From DAOPZC01 sp035353175 (GTDB lineage: Bacteria > Verrucomicrobiota > Kiritimatiellia > RFP12 > UBA1067), in contig DAOPZC010000042.1 in the NCBI GenBank assembly GCA_035353175.1, positions 1-45,399 on the forward strand: a stretch of DNA of 45,399 bases, written 5' to 3'. Below, one piece after another: positions 1 through 8,261 of the stretch (positions are counted from its first letter, which is position 1; each line of letters opens with the position of its first letter). The translations under genes and the position numbers were made by a program. Below the pieces are notes generated by a model, which saw only the letters and a list, made by a program, of their open reading frames with translations, was not told the origin of the DNA and made no database searches.

Positions 1-136
1 CGAGCCGGATCCAGCAGTCGCCGCAGACACAGGCGTTGTCGCGGCCGCACGTGCCCGCCGCGTCGGGCCGCGGCACCCCGATGCAGCCGCCGATCAGCCC
101 GCATTCGTACAAAGATAGCCCCGACCATAACCGCAT
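1..136 (-). CDS. Possible Cys-rich protein, N-terminal fragment running off the window
   Basis: A minus-strand frame is open from an ATG at 136 to the window edge. It reads as a Gly/Cys-rich segment with seven cysteines, including the stretch CVCGDC, in about 45 residues. Nearly all third codon positions are G or C, as in the real genes nearby. A plus-strand frame shares the same third positions, so composition alone does not settle the strand; the Cys spacing makes the minus reading more protein-like. No Shine-Dalgarno sequence precedes the ATG, and the frame stays open upstream with AT-richer codons. No family is recognised. If real, it is transcribed divergently from the trp operon. Confidence 0.3.
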   Translation of the reverse strand, partial: MRLWSGLSLYECGLIGGCIGVPRPDAAGTCGRDNACVCGDCWIRL

Positions 137-173
137 CCGCAGGCATGCGGCGAAAAAATCATAAAAAACGCCG

Positions 174-202
174 TTGACTTTCGCCAGGCGTTTCTATATA
201 AA
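174..202 (+). promoter_or_regulatory. Sigma-70-type promoter of the trp operon
   Basis: TTGACT at 174-179 and TATAAA at 197-202 are separated by 17 bp, close to the sigma-70 consensus. Transcription would begin near 208-209, giving a leader of about 235 nt before trpE. That leader holds the leader peptide and attenuator listed below. An overlapping TATATA at 195 would give a less favourable 15-bp spacer. Confidence 0.75.
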
Positions 203-260
203 GAAACACCAAACAGAGGGCATCAGGCGAAACGGACGATGCCATGGGGTCAGAAAAGTC

Positions 261-326
261 ATGATTTACGCGAACAACACGATGGGGTATTGGCGCTGGC
301 GGGGTCGCTCTTGGCGAAGCCGGTGA
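261..326 (+). CDS. trpL: trp operon leader peptide (21 aa, three Trp codons)
   Basis: A short ORF lies between the promoter and the attenuator terminator. ATG at 261 opens a 21-residue peptide ending at TGA 324-326. Residues 10-18 read YWRWRGRSW, with Trp codons at 291, 297 and 312 and a Tyr codon at 288. Such clustering of the rarest residue in so short a peptide is the signature of trp leader peptides, where ribosome stalling on uncharged tRNA-Trp controls folding of the downstream RNA. A purine-rich AGAAAAG at 252-258 may act as a weak ribosome-binding site. An overlapping ORF from ATG 244 is only six codons long. The peptide is known here only from sequence. Confidence 0.75.
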   Translation: MIYANNTMGYWRWRGRSWRSR

Positions 327-379
327 CGGAGTTGTGCGCGATATCAGACTGAATCAAGCGAACGGAAACCGGCGGCTTC
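316..379 (+). promoter_or_regulatory. Candidate antiterminator pairing in the trp leader
   Basis: GAAGCCG at 316-322 is complementary to CGGCTTC at 373-379. Alternatively GCCGGT at 319-324 can pair with ACCGGC at 368-373. Either pairing engages the terminator's 5' arm or loop and would compete with the terminator. The upstream strand overlaps the leader-peptide stop region. A ribosome finishing the peptide would mask it and favour termination, while one stalled at the first Trp codons would leave it free. This is inferred from complementarity by eye, not from a computed fold. Confidence 0.5.
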
Positions 380-406
380 AAGCGAACCCGGTTTCCGTTT
401 TGTTTT
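361..406 (+). terminator. Intrinsic terminator acting as trp attenuator
   Basis: A perfect 12-bp stem is formed by AACGGAAACCGG (361-372) and CCGGTTTCCGTT (388-399), with a 15-nt loop. A T-rich run follows to 406, interrupted by one G at 402. It lies between the Trp-rich leader peptide and trpE, so it would stop transcription before the structural genes when tryptophan is plentiful. Confidence 0.85.
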
Positions 407-442
407 ACCACCCAGACGTTTTCAGCTACATTGGAGATCACT

Positions 443-1951
443 ATGTTACTCGATACGTTTCCTTCACACGAAAATTTCCGCGCGCACTTACGGACGGCCA
501 CCGTCGTGCCGGTGGGTGCGAAAATCCTTGCGGACACCGAAACACCTGTCTCGGTCTTGTCCCGTTTCGCCCATGAAAACCCCAACGTTTTCCTGCTCGA
601 AAGCGCGGAGGGCGGCGAGCAATGGGGCCGCTACAGCTTCATGGGCATCTCGGCCCGCGCCAACATCACCGTATACCGGAACGACGTCGTGATCCGCCAA
701 GGCATCAGCGAAAAGCGCATCGCCCACGACGGGGACCCGCTCGCCGTACTGCGTTCGATCATGAAGCCCTACACCCTCGCGGAACTTCCCGGACTGCCGC
801 GTTTCTGCGGGGGACTCGTGGGATATTTCGCCTATGAGATGATCCACTTCTTCGAGCCGCGCGTGCCGAACACGTTGCCGTCGGAACGCCCGATGGCCGA
901 GTTCATCATTCCCGACACCCTGCTGATCTTCGACAACACCGCCCATACGCTGGCCGTGCTCGCCCTCGCGTTCAAAGGCGACGATGACGATGACAAACTC
1001 TATGATGCGGCGGTCGCGCGCGTGCAGGAAATTCTCGAGGTGCTGGCCAAACCCGCCGACGTGGCCATGCACCTCAACAGGCGCACCGTAAAAATGCCCG
1101 AGCCCGTGCACGGACCGGACTACTACAAGGGCATGGTCGAGAAGGTAAAGAAGCACATCTATGAAGGCGACATCATCCAGTGCGTGATCTCGCAGAGCTT
1201 CGTCGGCCCCGCGCCGGACGACCTCGTCAGCCTGTACCGCGCGCAGCGCTACGTCAACCCCTCGCCCTACCTGTTCTTCCTGAAGTCGCAGGGCTGCACA
1301 TTGATCGGATCCTCGCCGGAGACCATGATCCGCCTCGACAACCGCACCGCCTGCCTGCGCCCGATCGCGGGCACGCGTCCGCGCGGCAAAACCGAGCAGG
1401 AGGACCGCAAGAACGCCGACTCGATGCTTCAGGACGAAAAGGAACGCGCCGAGCATCTGATGCTGGTGGATCTCGGCCGCAACGAGCTCGGCCGCGTCGC
1501 GCTGCCCGGCACCGTGCAGGTTACCGACCTCATGATCGTCGAACGTTATTCGCACGTGATGCACCTCGTCTCGAACATCACGGCCGACATCGAGCCACAG
1601 TATGACGCCTTCGATCTCTTCAAATCGTCCTTCCCGGCCGGCACACTGAGCGGCGCGCCGAAAATCCGCGCCATGGAGCTCATCGCGGAACTGGAAGACG
1701 AACCGCGCGGCCCCTACGGAGGCGCGGTCGGCTACGTGTCGTTCGACGGCAACATGGACTTCGCCATTTGCATCCGCACCGCGATCGCCGAACACGGGAG
1801 GCTCACGATTCGCGCGGGCGCAGGCATCGTCGCCGACTCAGATCCGGAGTACGAATACCGCGAGACCGTCAACAAGGCGGGGGCCATGGCCCGATCCATC
1901 GAACTGCTCAAACTGGTCCAGGAAAAAGAGACCAAGATCAAACGCGCCTAA
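443..1951 (+). CDS. trpE: Anthranilate synthase component I
   Basis: Converts chorismate and the ammonia supplied by TrpG to anthranilate, the first committed step of tryptophan synthesis, in the cytoplasm. At 502 residues it has the usual family length. The tryptophan-feedback motif LLES is at residues 51-54. The chorismate-binding domain fills the C-terminal half, with GSSPETMIRL, PIAGTRPRGK, DLGRNELGRVA and the late AGAGIVADSDPE segment. A TTG at 431 would extend the frame, but the GGAG at 433-436 is correctly spaced as Shine-Dalgarno for ATG 443, so that start is preferred. It is the first structural gene after the attenuator, and trpG follows after 15 bp. The intact LLES motif predicts end-product inhibition in addition to attenuation. 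Confidence 0.97.
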   Translation: MLLDTFPSHENFRAHLRTATVVPVGAKILADTETPVSVLSRFAHENPNVFLLESAEGGEQWGRYSFMGISARANITVYRNDVVIRQGISEKRIAHDGDPLAVLRSIMKPYTLAELPGLPRFCGGLVGYFAYEMIHFFEPRVPNTLPSERPMAEFIIPDTLLIFDNTAHTLAVLALAFKGDDDDDKLYDAAVARVQEILEVLAKPADVAMHLNRRTVKMPEPVHGPDYYKGMVEKVKKHIYEGDIIQCVISQSFVGPAPDDLVSLYRAQRYVNPSPYLFFLKSQGCTLIGSSPETMIRLDNRTACLRPIAGTRPRGKTEQEDRKNADSMLQDEKERAEHLMLVDLGRNELGRVALPGTVQVTDLMIVERYSHVMHLVSNITADIEPQYDAFDLFKSSFPAGTLSGAPKIRAMELIAELEDEPRGPYGGAVGYVSFDGNMDFAICIRTAIAEHGRLTIRAGAGIVADSDPEYEYRETVNKAGAMARSIELLKLVQEKETKIKRA

Positions 1952-1966
1952 CCCACGGAGACTGCC

Positions 1967-2542
1967 ATGATTTTGATGATCGACAACTACGATTCGTTCA
2001 CTTACAACCTCGTGCAGTACCTGCGCGAAATGACGCCCGACGTGACGGTCTATCGCAACGACGCGATCACCGTCGGGCAGATCGCCGACATGGCACCCTC
2101 CGCCATTGTGATCTCGCCGGGGCCGGGACGCCCCGAGAACGCGGGCGTCTCCTGCGACACCATCCGGACCTTCGCGGGCAAGGTGCCCCTGCTCGGCGTC
2201 TGCCTCGGCCACCAGGCCATGGGACTGACCTTTGGCGCCACAATCACATACGCAAAGCGGCTGATGCACGGCAAAACCTCGGAGATCACCTGCGACGGCG
2301 AGGGAATTTTCAAGGGGCTCGGCGACCGCCCGTTCAAGGCCATGCGATACCATTCGCTGGTGATCGACCGCGCAACGCTGCCCGACTGCCTGAAGATCAC
2401 CGCCGAGTCGGAAGACGGCGAGATCATGGGCATCCGCCACAAGGAGCACCCGGTCGCCGGCATCCAGTTTCACCCCGAATCGATCATGACCCCGGTCGGG
2501 AAAAGGATCCTGCGCAATTTCCTCAAACTCGCCAACGTCTAG
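1967..2542 (+). CDS. trpG: Anthranilate synthase component II (glutamine amidotransferase)
   Basis: Class I glutamine amidotransferase of 191 aa that hydrolyses glutamine and channels ammonia to TrpE. The nucleophile is Cys79 in GVCLGHQAMG. The oxyanion segment SPGPGRPENAG lies at about 50-60, and the His-Glu pair is in FHPESIMT near residue 168. CGGAG at 1956-1960 is well placed for ATG 1967. In many bacteria this subunit also serves p-aminobenzoate synthase (PabA). No pabB is seen here, so dual use is possible but unproven. trpD follows within 10 bp. Confidence 0.96.
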   Translation: MILMIDNYDSFTYNLVQYLREMTPDVTVYRNDAITVGQIADMAPSAIVISPGPGRPENAGVSCDTIRTFAGKVPLLGVCLGHQAMGLTFGATITYAKRLMHGKTSEITCDGEGIFKGLGDRPFKAMRYHSLVIDRATLPDCLKITAESEDGEIMGIRHKEHPVAGIQFHPESIMTPVGKRILRNFLKLANV

Positions 2543-2551
2543 GTGTTCCGC

Positions 2552-3568
2552 ATGAACTTCGCCACACTGCTAAAAAAGCTCATCGCCTGCCAGAACCTCA
2601 CGGAAAACGAGGCCTTTGACGCCATCACGGCCATCCTGTCCGGCGAATTGACGGAAGGCCAAATCGGCGCATTTCTCGCCACGCTCGCGGCCAAAGGCGA
2701 GACGGTCGACGAAATCTCCGCAGGGGCACGCGCCATGCGGGCGGCCGCCACGCGCATCCAGTCGCTCAACTCCAACACGCTCGACACCGTGGGGACCGGC
2801 GGAGACGGCGGAATGACCTTCAACATCTCCACGACGGTCGCCTTCGTGGCCGCCGGCGCCGGCGCGACCGTCGCCAAACACGGAGGCCGCGCCAGCTCAG
2901 GCAAAAGCGGCAGCGCAGACTGTCTGGAGCAACTGGGGCTCAACCTGAACGCTGCCCCTGAGATCATGGAACAGGCGCTCAACGAAATCGGCATCACCTT
3001 CATGTTCGCGCCGTCTTTCCATAAGGCCATGCGCTTCGCCGGGCCGGTGCGCAAACAGCTCGGCGTGCGCACGCTCTTCAACCTCCTGGGCCCGCTCACC
3101 AACCCAGCCGGCGCTCCCTGCCAGCTCATCGGCGTCTTCGCGCCGGAGCTGACGGAAACCTTTGCGGAAGTGCTTAAAAAGCTCGGCTCGCGGCGCGTGC
3201 TCGTGGTCCACGGCCACGACGGCATGGACGAAATCACGCTCACCGCCACCACCCGCTGTTCCGAGCTTAAAGACGGCAAGGTCAAAACGTACGACATCGA
3301 CCCCCTGAATTATTTCGACGACCTCTGCACGAACGCCGATTTGGAAGGCGGAACGCCGGCCGACAACGCCGCCATCACACGGGCGATCCTGAAAGGCGAA
3401 ACGCAAGGTCCGAAACGCGACATTGTGCTCCTCAACGCGGCCGCGTCCCTGCTCGCGGCGAATCACGTCGAAGACCTGAAAGAGGGCCTGCGAAAGTCCG
3501 CAGAATCGATCGATTCCGGCGCAGCCTATGACCGTCTCGAACGCCTCATCGCCTTTTCAAAACTATGA
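2552..3568 (+). CDS. trpD: Anthranilate phosphoribosyltransferase
   Basis: Transfers the phosphoribosyl group of PRPP to anthranilate. At 338 aa it has normal length for the stand-alone enzyme. The PRPP-binding GTGGDGG is at residues 81-87, followed by FNISTTVAFVAAGAG and the KHGGRASSGKSGSAD loop, all family hallmarks. The longest frame begins with GTG 2543. ATG 2552 matches the family N-terminus and has AGGTG at 2541-2545 as a spaced ribosome-binding site, so it is chosen. The stop overlaps the start of trpC (ATGA), which implies translational coupling. Confidence 0.96.
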   Translation: MNFATLLKKLIACQNLTENEAFDAITAILSGELTEGQIGAFLATLAAKGETVDEISAGARAMRAAATRIQSLNSNTLDTVGTGGDGGMTFNISTTVAFVAAGAGATVAKHGGRASSGKSGSADCLEQLGLNLNAAPEIMEQALNEIGITFMFAPSFHKAMRFAGPVRKQLGVRTLFNLLGPLTNPAGAPCQLIGVFAPELTETFAEVLKKLGSRRVLVVHGHDGMDEITLTATTRCSELKDGKVKTYDIDPLNYFDDLCTNADLEGGTPADNAAITRAILKGETQGPKRDIVLLNAAASLLAANHVEDLKEGLRKSAESIDSGAAYDRLERLIAFSKL

Positions 3569-5037
3569 CCTTCCTCGATAAAATTCTGGATGCTAAACGT
3601 GCGGACCTCGTTCGGGCGAAATCGCTTGTGCCGCAGTCCACGCTTGAACGGCAGGCCGCCGCCCCCCGCGTCACACGGGGGTTCCGCGCCGCGCTCGACA
3701 AGCCCGGCGTACGCGTCATCGCGGAGATCAAGCGCGCCTCGCCGTCGCGGGGCGATATCCGGGCCGATCTCGATCCCGCCGCGACCGCCCGCGCCTATGC
3801 GGCCGGGGGTGCGGCCGCGCTCTCCGTACTCACGGAACCGACATATTTCAAAGGGTCGTCCGAGGATCTCCGCCAGGCGCGTGCGGCCGTCGGAATTCCG
3901 GTCCTGCGCAAAGATTTCATCATCGACCCCTATCAGGTCTACGAGACCGCCGCGATGGGCGCTGACGCGATGCTGCTGATCGTCCGCATCCTCGACGACC
4001 AGACCTTGAGTGCCTTGTACGGCTTGGCGCGCTCGCTGGGGCTCGACGTGCTGACCGAAATCTTCGATGAGCGGGACGCCGCACGGGCCAACGCGCTCGG
4101 CGCGACGCTGATCGGCATCAACAACCGCGACCTCGCCCACTTCAAGACCGATGTCTCGCACGCCGCGCGGCTCGCGGCGCACCTGCGCGCCGGCACGTCC
4201 ATCGTCGCCCTCAGCGGCATCCATTCGGACGAGGACATCCGGCAGACGTTGTCGGGCGGCATCCGCCGTTTCCTTATCGGCGAGACGCTTGTGCGCCAGC
4301 CCGACCCGACCGCCATTCTGCGCGGGTGGACAGCGCTGGCCGCGGCCACAGAGGCCCGTTCCGGCACAGGAAACGCGAACCTCGCCAATCTCAAGATCTG
4401 TGGCATCACCACACGCGAAACCGCCCGCTTCTGCGCTGATCACGGCGTGGGCGCGCTGGGCGCGGTCTTTTTCCCGAAAAGTCCGCGCCATGTCTCTCCG
4501 GAGCACGCCCGCCGGATGTTCGAAGGCCTGCCTGACCGTGTCGCACACGTCGGCGTGTTTGTCGACACGCCCGCCGAGGAACTGATCGCCACCGCCCGCA
4601 CGGCGGGTCTAGACACCGTACAACTGCACGGCAACGAGTCTCTGGACACCGTCACGGCCGCGCAAAAAGCGGGCTTCCGCGTGATCAAAGTCATTAAGCT
4701 CTCCGGCACCGCCTTGGTCGAAACGGCCCAGAGCCTTCCTCTTTCTGTGGGCATTCTGGTAGAATGCGGCCTCGGAACATTGCCCGGCGGCAACGGTGCC
4801 GCTTGGCAATGGGCCGACGCAGCGCCGTTGGCCAGCCTTCGCCCCTTCGCGCTGGCGGGCGGACTGACGCCGCAGAACTTGGAACAAGCCGCCGCGCTAT
4901 CCGGCGCGAGCGCTTGGGACCTCAGTTCCGGCGTCGAAACCGCACCGGGGATTAAAGACCATGAAGCCATTCTGAAACTGACCGACAACCTGCGCCGATG
5001 GTGTCCCACCCACCCGCCTTCTTTCTGGAAACCGTGA
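3565..5037 (+). CDS. trpC: Bifunctional indole-3-glycerol-phosphate synthase / phosphoribosylanthranilate isomerase
   Basis: A 490-residue fusion of two consecutive tryptophan steps. Residues 1 to about 260 are the IGPS barrel, with VIAEIKRASPSRGDI, LRKDFIIDPYQVYE and GINNRDL. Residues from about 274 are the TrpF barrel, with KICGITT, the VQLHGNE strand and a terminal WDLSSGVE phosphate-binding segment. A short Ala/Gly/Asn-rich linker joins them. TrpC-TrpF fusion is known from enterobacteria, while many bacteria keep the genes separate. The start codon overlaps the trpD stop. The key motifs of both domains are intact, so both activities are expected. Confidence 0.95.
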   Translation: MTFLDKILDAKRADLVRAKSLVPQSTLERQAAAPRVTRGFRAALDKPGVRVIAEIKRASPSRGDIRADLDPAATARAYAAGGAAALSVLTEPTYFKGSSEDLRQARAAVGIPVLRKDFIIDPYQVYETAAMGADAMLLIVRILDDQTLSALYGLARSLGLDVLTEIFDERDAARANALGATLIGINNRDLAHFKTDVSHAARLAAHLRAGTSIVALSGIHSDEDIRQTLSGGIRRFLIGETLVRQPDPTAILRGWTALAAATEARSGTGNANLANLKICGITTRETARFCADHGVGALGAVFFPKSPRHVSPEHARRMFEGLPDRVAHVGVFVDTPAEELIATARTAGLDTVQLHGNESLDTVTAAQKAGFRVIKVIKLSGTALVETAQSLPLSVGILVECGLGTLPGGNGAAWQWADAAPLASLRPFALAGGLTPQNLEQAAALSGASAWDLSSGVETAPGIKDHEAILKLTDNLRRWCPTHPPSFWKP

Positions 5038-5098
5038 GGGCGGGCACATTTCCGCCTCCGCACCCGAAGCACTTGAAACCCCTAACCAAAAAAGACTT

Positions 5099-6172
5099 AT
5101 GAACTGTCCAAGACTTGAAAACGTCAACATCAAATCGGTGGTTCTGCTCGCCACCCCGCACGAATTGCAGAACGCCGTGCCGCAGACACCGACCACGCTG
5201 AACACCGTGATCAAGGGGCGCGAAAGCATCGAGCACATTCTGGACGGCGATGACCCGCGTCTGCTGGCCGTGGTCGGCCCCTGTTCGATCCACAACCTTG
5301 AAGCCGCCGAAGAATATGCGATGCGGCTCAAGATCTTGAGCGACGACATCTCCGATGCCATTTGCGTGGTCATGCGCGTGTACTTCGAGAAACCGCGCTC
5401 CGTGCTCGGGTGGAAAGGCCTGATCAACGACCCCTACATGAACGACACTTTCCACATTGAAGAGGGAATCCGCATGGCACGCCACTTCCTTGTGCGCGTC
5501 GCGGAAATCGGCCTGCCGGCCGCCACCGAAGTGCTGGACACGCTCATGCCGCAGTACATCGGCGACCTCATCTCGTGGTCGGTGATCGGCGCACGCACGG
5601 CCGAGGCCCAGACCCACCGCGAGATCGCCAGCGGCATTTCCACGCCGGTCGGCTTCAAGAACGCGACCGACGGCTCGTTCTCGGCCGCCGTCAACGGCAT
5701 GCGCGCCGCCATGGGTCCGCACCATTTCCTCGGCGTCACCGAGGACGGCCTGCCGGCCGTTTTCAGCACCACCGGCAACTCCTATCCGCACATCGTCCTG
5801 CGAGGCGGGAAGCAGCCGAATTTCGACGCGGCGAGCATTGTGTCCTGCGAGGATGAACTGCGCGCAGCCCATCTGCCGCTCCACATCATCGTAGACTGCA
5901 GCCACGGGAATTCCGACAAGAAGCCGGAACGACAAGGCCTAGTCCTCAACGACATCCTGACGCAGATCGAAAACGGCAACCGCTCTATTCGCGGGTTCAT
6001 GTTGGAAAGCCACCTCGAATGGGGCGCACAGCCCATGGCGAAGGACCCCAAGGACCTGCGCCCAGGCCTCTCGGTCACCGACGCGTGCATCGACTGGGCC
6101 ACGACCGAAACGCTTTTGCGTGAAGCGCATGACCGCTACGCGGCCGTGATCGCGAAACGCACCACCAAGTGA
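5099..6172 (+). CDS. aroF: Class I 3-deoxy-7-phosphoheptulonate (DAHP) synthase
   Basis: Condenses phosphoenolpyruvate and erythrose-4-phosphate to DAHP, the entry to the shikimate pathway. The 357-residue protein belongs to the AroF/AroG/AroH type. It shows VVGPCSIHN, MRVYFEKPRSVLGWKGLINDP, TPVGFKNATDGS, the HIVLRGGK strand, DCSHGNSDK and GFMLESHLEWG. These include the metal- and substrate-binding residues of the family. Which aromatic amino acid inhibits it cannot be decided by eye, so the symbol is provisional. It lies inside the trp operon, 61 bp after trpC and just before trpB, so its transcription should follow the trp attenuator. Confidence 0.93.
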   Translation: MNCPRLENVNIKSVVLLATPHELQNAVPQTPTTLNTVIKGRESIEHILDGDDPRLLAVVGPCSIHNLEAAEEYAMRLKILSDDISDAICVVMRVYFEKPRSVLGWKGLINDPYMNDTFHIEEGIRMARHFLVRVAEIGLPAATEVLDTLMPQYIGDLISWSVIGARTAEAQTHREIASGISTPVGFKNATDGSFSAAVNGMRAAMGPHHFLGVTEDGLPAVFSTTGNSYPHIVLRGGKQPNFDAASIVSCEDELRAAHLPLHIIVDCSHGNSDKKPERQGLVLNDILTQIENGNRSIRGFMLESHLEWGAQPMAKDPKDLRPGLSVTDACIDWATTETLLREAHDRYAAVIAKRTTK

Positions 6173-6201
6173 CCATCCGTTTCAACCCAACGCGACGCAC
6201 T

Positions 6202-7425
6202 ATGAAAACACCATCCCTCATCAATCAATACCCCGACAAGAACGGACACTTCGGTTTCTACGGCGGACGTTTCGTCGGCGAGACGCTGATCTCCGCACTG
6301 CAGGATCTCGAAGCCGCATGGAACGAGGCGAAAAACGACCCCGCCTTCATGGGCGAGTTCCGTTCGATGCTGACGAACTATGCGGGGCGCCCAACGCCGC
6401 TGGACTTCGCCGAGCGGCTCTCGGACCACATCGGCGGCGCACGCATCTACCTCAAGCGCGAGGACTGCGCGCACACCGGCGCACACAAGATCAACAACGT
6501 CGTAGGCCAAGGTCTTCTCGCCCGCCGCATGGGCAAGAAAAACGTGATCGCCGAGACCGGCGCGGGGCAGCACGGCGTCGCCACGGCCACGATCGCTGCT
6601 CGCTTCGGCATGTCCTGCAAAGTCTTCATGGGCGCCGAAGACGTGCGCCGCCAGGCACCGAACGTGTTGCGCATGCGCCTGCTCGGCGCGGAAGTCGTGC
6701 CGGTCACCTCCGGCACCAGCACGCTCAAGGACGCCATGAACGAAGCGCTGCGCTACTGGGTCGCCGAAGTGGAAGACACCTATTACGTCATCGGCACCGT
6801 CTCGGGGCCCCATCCCTACCCGGCCATGGTGCGCGACCTGCAACGCGTCATCGGCGACGAAGCCCGCCGCCAGATGCTGGAACAGGTGGGCAAGCTGCCG
6901 GACCTGCTGGTCGCCTGCGTGGGCGGCGGCAGCAACGCCATGGGGCTGTTCTACCCGTTCCTCGACGATCCGTGCGCCATGTTGGGCGCGGAAGCCGCAG
7001 GCGAAGGGCTCGACACGCCACACCACGCGGCGTCGATCACCGGCGGATCGCCAGGTACCCTGCACGGCGCCATGACCTATCTGCTGCAGAACGACGAGGG
7101 GCAAATCCAAGAGGCATGGTCGATCTCGGCCGGGCTCGACTACCCGGGCGTCGGGCCCGAGCACGCGCTGCTGCACGACCTCGGCCGCGTGAAATATGAC
7201 GGCATCACCGACCGCGAAGCCGTCGAGGCGTTCAAGCTGCTCTGCAAGTACGAGGGGATCATCCCCGCGCTAGAGAGCTCGCACGCCCTCGCGGCCGCCA
7301 TCAAGGAGGCCAAGCAACGTCCCAAGGACCAGGCGATCCTGGTCTGCATCTCCGGCCGCGGCGACAAAGACCTCGACCACATCACCGCCTACATGAAGTC
7401 CAACGGCATCACTCTTAACGCTTAA
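6202..7425 (+). CDS. trpB: Tryptophan synthase beta chain
   Basis: PLP-dependent subunit (407 aa) that condenses indole with serine. The PLP lysine is Lys96 in HTGAHKIN. The AETGAGQHGVATA motif and the phosphate-binding CVGGGSNAMG loop are present, as is the EGIIPALESSHA segment. The frame is open back to a GTG at 6169 overlapping the previous stop, but ATG 6202 gives the typical TrpB N-terminus leading into the conserved GFYGGRFVGETL. No clear Shine-Dalgarno precedes it. trpA follows 20 bp later, so the alpha-beta complex is encoded side by side. Confidence 0.96.
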   Translation: MKTPSLINQYPDKNGHFGFYGGRFVGETLISALQDLEAAWNEAKNDPAFMGEFRSMLTNYAGRPTPLDFAERLSDHIGGARIYLKREDCAHTGAHKINNVVGQGLLARRMGKKNVIAETGAGQHGVATATIAARFGMSCKVFMGAEDVRRQAPNVLRMRLLGAEVVPVTSGTSTLKDAMNEALRYWVAEVEDTYYVIGTVSGPHPYPAMVRDLQRVIGDEARRQMLEQVGKLPDLLVACVGGGSNAMGLFYPFLDDPCAMLGAEAAGEGLDTPHHAASITGGSPGTLHGAMTYLLQNDEGQIQEAWSISAGLDYPGVGPEHALLHDLGRVKYDGITDREAVEAFKLLCKYEGIIPALESSHALAAAIKEAKQRPKDQAILVCISGRGDKDLDHITAYMKSNGITLNA

Positions 7426-7445
7426 TTCCAACCCCTTCTCTTCTT

Positions 7446-8255
7446 ATGAACCGCATTGACAACACCTTCCAGACACTCGCCGCGGCCAAGCGCAAAGCGC
7501 TTGTCGCGTACCTGACGGCCGGCGACCCCGACTTCGACACCAGCCTCCAGATCCTCCGCACCGCCTGTGCCTCCGGCGTAGACGTACTCGAAATGGGGGT
7601 GCCGTTCTCGGACCCGACGTGCGACGGCCCCGTCATCCAGATGGCTTCGGCCCGAGCCCTGAAAGCCGGCATGACCCTGTCGAGAAGCATCCGGCTCGCG
7701 GCCGAACTGCGCAAGACGGTGCAGACGCCCATTGTGCTCTTCAGCTATTACAACCCGTTTTTCAAATACGGACTGGACCGCGTCGCGAAAGAGGCGGCCG
7801 AAGCGGGCGTGGACGGGCTGCTCGTGGTAGACCTGCCGCCGGAAGAGGCCGGGCCGCTCTCCGACGCGCTCAAAGGCAAGGACATTCACCTGATCCGCCT
7901 TGCGGCGCCGACCTCCAAACCCGAGCGTATCCGCATGCTGGCAGACGGCGCGGGAGGCTTTCTCTATCTGATCAGCCGTACCGGCGTGACGGGAACAGGC
8001 GGACTGGATTATGCGGACATCGCGAAACACGCCGCCGCCGTGAAGGCGGTCTGCCCCCACCCGGTATGCATCGGTTTCGGCATCAGCACGGGCGCCGATG
8101 CCCGCGCCATCGCGCCGATGGCCGACGGCATCATCGTGGGTTCGGCACTCGTGCGACTCATTGCCCAAGCTCCGACCGGGGCCGACCTGCCGGCACTCGT
8201 GGCGGCGAAAATCCGCGAGCTGCGCGACGGCATGGACGGAGAGAAGCGCGTTTAA
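7446..8255 (+). CDS. trpA: Tryptophan synthase alpha chain
   Basis: Cleaves indole-3-glycerol phosphate to indole, which tunnels to TrpB. It has 269 aa. Catalytic Glu49 (VLEMGVPFSDP) and Asp60 (TCDGP) fall at the same numbers as in the Escherichia coli enzyme. Loop 6 ISRTGVTGTGG and the phosphate-binding GFGIST segment are present. It is the last gene of the operon. Its stop lies only 6 bp from the stop of the convergent minus-strand gene, and no strong intrinsic terminator is visible at this junction. Confidence 0.96.
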   Translation: MNRIDNTFQTLAAAKRKALVAYLTAGDPDFDTSLQILRTACASGVDVLEMGVPFSDPTCDGPVIQMASARALKAGMTLSRSIRLAAELRKTVQTPIVLFSYYNPFFKYGLDRVAKEAAEAGVDGLLVVDLPPEEAGPLSDALKGKDIHLIRLAAPTSKPERIRMLADGAGGFLYLISRTGVTGTGGLDYADIAKHAAAVKAVCPHPVCIGFGISTGADARAIAPMADGIIVGSALVRLIAQAPTGADLPALVAAKIRELRDGMDGEKRV

Positions 8256-8261
8256 TAAGCC

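Noticed and set aside
488..1795. A 435-codon minus-strand open frame opposite trpE
   Set aside because: It mirrors a GC-rich real gene; the product is rich in Arg, His, Val and Asp in the manner of antisense frames and shows no domain.
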